From the NCBI GenBank assembly GCA_030141605.1, contig JAQGDQ010000416.1, forward strand, positions 62,001 to 126,000: DNA of 64,000 nt. The letters are read 5' to 3'. The DNA is from Tubiluchus corallicola. Its lineage: Eukaryota > Priapulida > Priapulimorpha > Priapulimorphida > Tubiluchidae. Within the stretch, counting starts at the first letter, position 1, and each line of letters begins with the position of its first letter. The notes beneath the pieces were generated by a model. The model was not told where the DNA came from. It did not search any database and saw only the letters and a program-made list of their open reading frames with translations. Position numbers and translations under genes: made by a program. Below, piece by piece: positions 10,501-19,500 of the stretch.

Positions 10501-13500
10501 AATAATAGAAAAAAGCGTACTGTAGTAGGATGTATACTTCCACTAAGGAAACCAAATTTTAGGAGAACTAATGTATAACATATACGAAATTGTTTTCCGG
10601 TACTTTTAATTATTACCTAAAGAAACAGGTAACATTTACCTGTGCTTCCTAGAAACCGTGCATTTCGTATTGTAAGCATGGCTGTTGGCAAAAACAGGAT
10701 TGCCAGTTTTGTCATGAGCATGGGAGATAAACAAACCATGAAAGGGTTATAATAACAAAAACAACAAGGTCATCATGCTTTTTAAAACTAAAAACTTGAA
10801 AACTGTCAATTCAAAGGTGCAAAATGACAAGACGAAGAAATACTTTAAACTTCAAAAGCTAAAATAATATTGTTCTCCAGCACATAGGAACACACCTAAA
10901 AAGTTAAAGCCTGTTCTTAGAGTAATAGAAAAGCAAAATAATCTGTAGTTCTTTAACGCGGTAAAGAAATTTTCAACTTTTCAGAAAATAGTGTAAGGAA
11001 TTTACACGCCATTCAGGATTTTTTCCCTGTTTGAAGCGTAACATTTAGTTTTAATGTTGCAATTTGTGCTCTTCTCTCACCTAATATAATCAGACGTGCA
11101 GTCTGAAAGAGCCGCTCATCATCCCATTCTGGATGCTCAGTTTTCAACACATCGCACACCCTGTTGTGCTCCCTCATCCAGATTGTACTCCACACGAACA
11201 AGCCCGGAAGTAGACCGTAGAACGGATGTCCGAGTGCGAATTTCCTCGAGTCGGGAAATCCAGGCGGATACGTCATGTCCACATGGAGTTCGTCAACCTT
11301 ACACGGCCAAGCTTCTCCATTAATTGTCTAAGCAGAATTACGAGGATTTAATATTTATAAGCTATTTATATACAAGCCGCCTACAGTGGGGAGAATACTC
11401 TAATGAACGGTCATTACCCAGGAACTACTGTCTGAACCCTGGTTTTCCATGCCTTTAAATTTGGCCACATTCTCGTTTATAAATCTCCCAATGATTACAG
11501 AAATGAATTGCTAACAAAATGGTGAGCAGTCTTTACCTACTTCGCAACAGACCTTTAGGGGTTTATTAACTAACAGGCTAACTATGCTATTGCCAGGGGC
11601 GCCAAAGTTTGAGGGACGTCACATTTTAGAAAAAATTCTTATTTCCTTCGGAAAATGTGTATTCATTATTCATATTTTATAACACATCTCAGGCAGATAC
11701 TGAGTGCCGCTTTTATATGAGTGGCACAAAACGTACAGGTGTAAGATATACAAGCAGTTGCGCATCCTGAGTGAATATAAGCGCTCTGCAAATACATGTA
11801 ATTAGTAATGACCACGTAGAAACAAGGTTAATAGTGTTTCTAATGCATCACAAGTAATTGCGTAATCGCCTCATTACATAAATAACCATAAATTCACTGT
11901 AGAGATGGGCAGCACAGCAATATCGGCCTAGGGCGTCGTTCGTAAAGTCTTGGTACGCCCCTGCAGAACTTAGTTGATAAAAATGTAATTATTGCTTAAA
12001 TCATATTTCACTATTATGTCATGCAGTATGCAACGCACTACTAGTTTATACATAATTTGGTCGTATGATGTATAAAAACATAAGGCAGTCAGTTTTTTTG
12101 TACTTTACCTGTGCTTTGAGACGCTTTTGAGATGTGGTGCACATCAATTTTTTAAAAAAAATATGAATGCGAAAGTAAAAGAAATTGCAAAGGAGAAAAG
12201 GAAGAAAGGCTGAAAATCATTGAGAGGGTGGAAAGTTGAATACTGTGGACACATTTTAAATGGGAATGGAAGCACTCTGCAAAGTAAGGTTTATATTAAT
12301 TCCCCTGTAACATAATGTAAAATCGCTTACCTGTTAACATGGTCTAAAAGCTTTGTTTTACCTGAAGAAGCAGTTAAACTTGTTAGTTTTTGTAACAAAA
12401 GCAACCAGATTCGTGCCACTGGCTTTCAACCTGCGTGACGTAGTTAGACACGGACAGGAAGCTTAGCAACTGTGTAACAAATCATAGCATTTGTAGAAAC
12501 GGTTACTGTATTTATAAATGTACTATAATAGGTGTTCCCTCTTAATTATTTTTTATGCTAAACTTTTATTTACTATTGTTTAGCTGTGGGAACGCAACTC
12601 AGATGCACCTGCTATTCTCTGTAGATCCAGACGACGTAGACGCAGGGCCAGTAACTGTTGGGTGAACTCACTGAAGTAACAGACCATTGTAAGCTCCCCC
12701 CCCCCACGTCTTTTTATGATTTCTTTTTTCATTCCAGTACTTTAGATGATTATTTTAATAATAAATGTAGCAGTAGAAGTGCCTTGCAAACAGCACTTTT
12801 TAATTTTTCAAAACATAATCCCTGTTTAGTTCCTGTTTAAGGCATAGCGGACTCATACAGAGACTGCTAGAAGGGAGAAGAGCTAGAGAAAGACAGAAAG
12901 ACAGCGGAGGACATGATTAGTGACGACAGTGACAGGATAAAGAATACAGAATACCACCTTGGTAACAGTTTAATCAAAGAAATATGGCATCACACGACTT
13001 CCAAGCATGGGGATGACTGACTAACCTGCATTTTCAATTTCCCATTCACAAAGCTTCTTAACTTCAATGTTTTCTCCAGTGTTTCGCCATATATGGAAGA
13101 CATGTCAATCTAGTAAATCAATAAATCAGGATCAAAATTCTTATTACTGAGGAAAATATATTCTCTACAATTTTCACATGCGAACTATTTGAAAAAATTA
13201 TACGGCAGTTCCAAAAGAGATCATGTAAAAACTGAATATTATTTTTCAATGGAAAAAATACTATTTTTCCTTTTTCAAAACAACAACAAGTAGTGCTTGC
13301 TTAATTCGAAAAAACTATTCATTTTTAATCTAGCAACAGTGAAATATTGTTGTAAAATATAGATAAGTTCGATTTTAACCATTTTTAATTTTAATCAATA
13401 TATCATAGTTTCATACGATATATTGAAACTGGCTGCTTCCTTTATACAAGCATGTTGTAAGTTGTTAAAAAATGACATGTAAATAGTGTACAACCCTGCA

Positions 13501-13539
13501 AAATTGCAAATAGTGGGCGCATTTATGTAATTATGTATG

Positions 13540-13581
<42 letters not shown>

Positions 13582-16500
13582 AAAATGATAATAATAATAA
13601 TAACAGTATCGTGAAATTAACTGTACAAATTGTTTATCGCGCATTTCTGCATAGCCATACACGCAGGAACTCATAATTAACATCATTATCAAATGCTTTT
13701 TATTCGCCTTGCTTCTCCTATACATAACATAATCTATTCAAGACGCTGCGTGGGCTTATAATACATGTTATCATGTTTGATTAATCTTAACGACATTCAG
13801 GCATACTGTAGTAGGTAAGTTTGACAAAGAAGCTTAGCAAGCGGTAATGTCAGCGGATGTTGTGCAGCAGTAATTAACTTTTCCCCTTAGATTTTGCTTA
13901 ATCTCCTAGCAGGAGTGGGAGCAAAGGCTTCGATTTACGCTTAATACAAAGGTAAATGGAAAATCAGAAGCCATGTAATACATCAACTTTGGTAATTTTG
14001 TGGAAAAATTGTTAGCCGTTTTTTGCAAAGTTAAACAACTGCTAATCGGCTTACGTGCCGTAAATTTAACATTACCTTACAAGCTTGGGTGTTAAAATTT
14101 ATGTATTAACCTGTATGCGTAGCATGCTGGCTTCAATACGAAAATTGTTACCGACTTTGCAACTAGTTATTACAAAGATGGCCACGCTCCATCAACGTCA
14201 GGTTCAGCACATTTTACGGAGTCAAGAAAAACCTTTAATGGATTTATTGGGTTGGGTGTTATCTTAAATAGACCAGTGAACCGTAGTTCAAGGTCGCTTG
14301 CCGTGTCCCATTCAGTGTCACGTAGGACAGCTTTAATGCTTTAAGATGTTGACCACGAAATACATGCACAAAACTTTTCTTATTTTTTATTTTTATGTTG
14401 AATCAGTCGTATCGTCAAGTGATTTGAGTGAATCTACCGATGATGATCTAGTTCAAGCCCATCAAGCGTCTTGCTAACAAAAAACACTGAGGTCAAAGGT
14501 CAAGCAGGCAATTTTTGCATATCAACACTTATCACAAACTTGTCCACCGCTCTAGAATAATAATATTTGCTAGCCAAACCCTGCAAAAAAGTTTTTCACA
14601 TAAACTTACAATAACAACTCAAACCACACTGCATTACAACACCCGCGCCACACTACACAACACCACACATGCCATGCCCACCACACCATCCACATCACAC
14701 CACCCACACCAAGGCTGGCAGTTCGTTACGGTACGGTACGAAATTACGGTACGGTAGTTTTTCGACAGTACGGTACGGTACGAAATTACGGCACGGTAGT
14801 TTTTCGACAGTACGGTACGGTACGAAATTACGGCACGGTAGTTTTTCGACAGTACGGTACAGTACGAAATTACGGCACGGTAGTTTTTCGACAGTACGGT
14901 ACGGTAGTTTTTCGACAGTACGGTACGGTACGAAATTACGGTACGGTAGTTTTTCGACAGTACGGCTACGGTATGAAATTACGGTACGGCAGTTTTTCGA
15001 CAGTACGGTACGGTATGAAATTACGGCACGGTAGTTTTTCGACAGTACGGTACGGTACGAAATTACAGTATTTTTCGAACCTTTATCGAACCTTTATCGA
15101 ACCTTTATCGTACCTTTATCCGTACCTTTATCCGTACCTTTATCGTACCTTTATCGTACCTTTATCCGTACCTTTATCCGTACCTTCATCGTACCTTTAT
15201 CCGTACATTTATCCCCAGTTTCTTGTAACGTTTCGATTGATCAGCAACTCAGTGTGAGGACTTATTTTGTTTCTTGTGTGGGACTTACTGTTCTCCCCTA
15301 ATTAACGTAAAACATACAAAACCGCTAAATCGGTTCCTTTTGAGTGCAAACTGCAAAGCCACAAGTTGTTTGGAAATTGGAGTTGTCATATCATCTTGTG
15401 CTTGATATAATTTTTATCATCAGACTGCTTTTGTATGTAATATTGTAGCGGGTCGCAGAATTAAACTGTCACGGGCTTCGTGAAAATGCAGTGTATTGAA
15501 TGTAAAATTGCGTGGGCCAATCAGAGCTCAGTTTTCTAGGCCAATTTTCTCGAGCGTGTAACCTGTTCTCGTAGATTCGAGGGCAGTGCGTTCTCGGCCA
15601 TGTTCGGTTTCGGTTTTATTTTGTTTTTCTCTTCTTGGTTGCTGTTATTAAGTCAGTCGTGATTCAGTAATTTTTGGTTTAACCCCTTGGTTTGCATTTC
15701 GACTCAACACGTAAGTGTCAGCTATAAACTGTTGTTAAGTGTTTCATTTTACTGTTTTTCTTTCTTTTCTTTTTTTATAATTTTCCTTAGTTAATTATGT
15801 ATCCTCGCTATCATAGACGGCATCACAATATCATAGCATAGCCTGTATAATGCAGCTTTTGTAATCTAACATAAATAGTATGGAAGTGCAAAGAACAGTT
15901 CTGTTTTTATTGTACGCATAAATTCATAACGATAATTGATAAATTTACCTCCTCATTTTTACAATTAATTTTTATGTTACTCTATATCTTTTTATAGTAG
16001 ATCCTACATGCACTTGGTCGAAATTACGGTACGATTTTATAGGTACCGTACGGAATTACGGTACGGTATTTTCTAGAGGTACGAAGTACGATACTTTTTC
16101 GTACCGTACCGTACTGTTAGCCTTGCCTTTAGGTCAACGCAACGTTATAATAAAAACAACGCCATGTACGTGGAAATGCTATTTTAGTTTTTCATCAACT
16201 TATTATACGCATGAGAAATATTATATACATACGTACGCCATGGTTACCCCACGTGTATTCGCCTCCTTTCTCTATATCGGTTTTAAAAAACATGTGAGTA
16301 AAATGCTGGGCGAAGAACGCAAACAGTACAGACGAATTGATGCGGTCTGGTAAAAATTCTGTCCGCCTTAAAAGTTTGTTTGTTACTTCGTTCACATCAG
16401 GTAGCTGCTTTCTGCCTAAAACAAAATATTATTACACACTGGATAAGAGCTGTTCCTCCAGCAATAGTTTACTTATGTAAGCCGCCATGAGTATCACTTG

Positions 16501-19500
16501 GCCACAAAAATGGTAAACCACTCGTACTGATACTGGTGGGTATTTTTGTAGAAAATCAACGGTTTATATCAGCTCGTACGCAACTAAAGCTGAATTATAA
16601 ATCCATGTACGTGTTACTGATCCCATGGTACTATTAATACATCACAAATACATTTATTTTTGATTACAGACAAGTACTAAAACTACCCCCTGCGGAATAC
16701 CCCTATGAGCATTGCATGATGACGTGTGCTCATTGAAATAACCTTCAACAAATGGTTTCTTGCTTCTCAATAACGCCATGACAAGATCAATAATTTCTTT
16801 CCTGATTAGATTACAACAATCTAAGCGAAGCTAACAGTATACAGTGCACCATAGGTATCGCACGATTTTAATTACTTTTTTAACTTACATTTTCAGCAAT
16901 ATGAACAGCAATATGAAAAATCTCACTAACACAGTCTCTTATGAACTCTAAAATAATAATCCGACATGACCATGTGCACTAATTTAAGTAATGTTACAAA
17001 AACCTGAATGTGTCACTCAATGTTGACAGGAAAATAGTGTTTACTACCTTTAGTTCCCATTGGGGTAGGGCAGTTCTTCGGGACAGGCGGAAGAGCTCGC
17101 TGATATTGTGACCTGTTGTAATAAACATCCAAAGTGATGTACTCATGATCAGAATTATATAGAGCAGGGCTGTCGACTATGTCGGCTCTAACTGAAAAAA
17201 AAACAATCCCACGACTATCATAACAAAGTATAATTTTAATTACAGCAAAGGTTGAATTTTACTAGTATTTGACAACAGTGACTCCTTTTTGCAGCTGTTT
17301 CACTTTTTGCTGCACTTAATAACTGTACTTGAGTGCATAACATGTACAATTTTGTTTTTGTACAGCAATACGATTTACGAAGTTTTTAAATCAAGTGGCA
17401 AACCCTATACATATATTTTCAAATATTGCAACAAAATTATACCAAAATAATCACGTAAATCTACCTAAAATGAGTGCCTGCTTCAACATAAATCGATTGT
17501 GTGACAAAGTGGAATTCTAGTTCAACGCAATATAATTGCTGCGTTGTTCTATATTGTTGGCCTAGAAATTGTTCTATAATCAAATTGCCGACAGCCTTTA
17601 ATTCCACATGCAATTGATGGCACACACATAACTCACATAACACAGCCATGTAAATTGGACTAATTTATTTCCAGTTCACACTCCCCGTTCTGTGGCACGG
17701 CACAGTTCATTAGGGAAAATTTACTTTACTCTTACGAATATTCAGCATTTGCCTTTAAATTTCAGAGATAAAGTAAGAAATGAATAAATTCATTTTTAAT
17801 TTCAATTTTTAAAAATCGCGAATTAAAGTAAACATTTATCATGGTTTTTTATAATGTTAAATCCTAGAATTCGTTTCAAAATTTAGTTTGGTTTTTCAAC
17901 AGTGTTAAACGACAGACTATCAGGTTACCGGTGAATCTGAAATGTATATGCCTAAATCAAAACGTCAGAACTCAAATAAGTTCATCTGAGTTTTATTTCA
18001 ATTTTCAACAATGATAAATTACAGTTGGGACTTTACCACAGTCTTTTCTCCTGCATTATCGTCAGACATTTCGCCAGATTACAGACTTCTAATGCGCTTT
18101 ATGGTACTTAGACTGGAACTTTATTTCCAGTGTTGCAAAGTTAAATCAACATTTGCCAGAACAGTAACGACCTTATAAATTTGTGCAACATATTTTTACA
18201 GCAAAATTGTCTTTTGTGTGCGAGCGATCGCATTCTGGCCAGCAGAAAATTTTTTATAACGTCTGTGTTCGCACAAATTTCAATCACGAATGTCGCTTAA
18301 GTAAAAAAAACGAATTAAATAGAAGACCGCGTTTCCACGCGATGCACTCAATTTCCAAACTAATCAAGCCAACAATGTGATTTGCGTACGTACGTGAGTA
18401 AATAGTAACTAATCATACTAAGATATAAAGATGTTGGTTACTCCAAATGCTGGGTATAAATTAAATAAACAACTAAAATGAGTGATTTAGGCAGACACTA
18501 TGTGAACGAATGATTTATTAAACCAATAAGCTGTACCTCAATTCAAGCATCACCTAGTTTAGGTATTAAGTCAATAAGTTTCATAAACTTGAACTTCAAC
18601 ATGAACTTGCCCAATTAAAAAAAAGTTATATCTACTTAACTAACTTACTTAATTAATACTAAACTTGCATATGTCTTAAGTTTTGGGTCGTTCTTTCTTA
18701 CTAGGAACGTATTACGTTACACTGAACTTACTTAAAAGTGAGTAAAAAAATTTGAAAAACTGATTTCGAATGCGTGCAACTATTTATTTTAGGTGAGGTT
18801 CTTAACAACGAATAAACGTTACAGTCATTGCAGATCTCAAGCAATTGCTAGTATAACAAAGTGGCACCAGCATATATTATTTCATTTTTCTTGCCAATAG
18901 GTATCGCCACAGTGTGCAAAACAGATTACATTGCTAACACTGCATACACGTTGGCATCGCCGTCTACTAATATTTGTCTTGCAGAAGCTGTTATATTTAA
19001 CTTACCTCGGTATACTGTTTTCATTAGAAAATCCCTTAGGAAACCGATCCGATTTATAATATTCCAGAGCCATTCGTAATGAGTTAGAATATTATGCTGA
19101 GTTTCAGGGGACGGTTTCAACCAAAGTTTCACTGCCATGCTCCAAGTAGCTATAAAAATAACGGAAAAATGTCAGGAGTCCATTTTGCAAAATCAGTAAC
19201 AAAAGCGGTTGATGTTTCAATAAACAAAGGAAGTCGCATTGGCAATAATAATAACGAAGGTCCAGGCAATCAATCAAAAAATGATCGTTGTTTAATTTTT
19301 TGACTGATAGTAATGCAAATCGGAAATCCGAATGTCAAACAGCTTTCACTATTAATAATTAATTGAGCTGCCTAGATTTAATACAAGGACTTTTTTGCCA
19401 ACAATAAAGATGGAATCAAAAATCAGACGCATACAAAGAAAAATTCAAATTATTTTCACGTAAACATATCCACATGAACATAAATTACGTCTGCTTTACG

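Larger units (their letters stand above)
14710..16125. mobile_element. hAT-like element with GTACGG-rich ends and internal minisatellites
   Basis: The left end CAAGGCTGGCAG and the right end (reverse complement) CAAGGCTAACAGTACGGTAC form an imperfect inverted repeat, each running into repeated GTACGG words. The flanking octamers do not match. The left part is swollen by two minisatellites. The interior near 15510-15715 is GC-richer and promoter-like: a CCAAT box (GGGCCAATCAGAGC) and a good donor (ACACGTAAGTG) on the plus strand, as if the 5' part of a lost transposase gene were kept. No transposase frame remains. It sits antisense in cyclooxygenase intron 5. Confidence 0.5.

Noticed and set aside
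10181-10555. 124-codon minus-strand frame as an extra exon or gene
   Set aside because: The cyclooxygenase reading frame is complete without it, it has no matching splice sites, and I recognise no domain.
14669-15257. Plus-strand frames of 94-121 codons with RYGTKLR repeats
   Set aside because: Translation of the GTACGG minisatellite.
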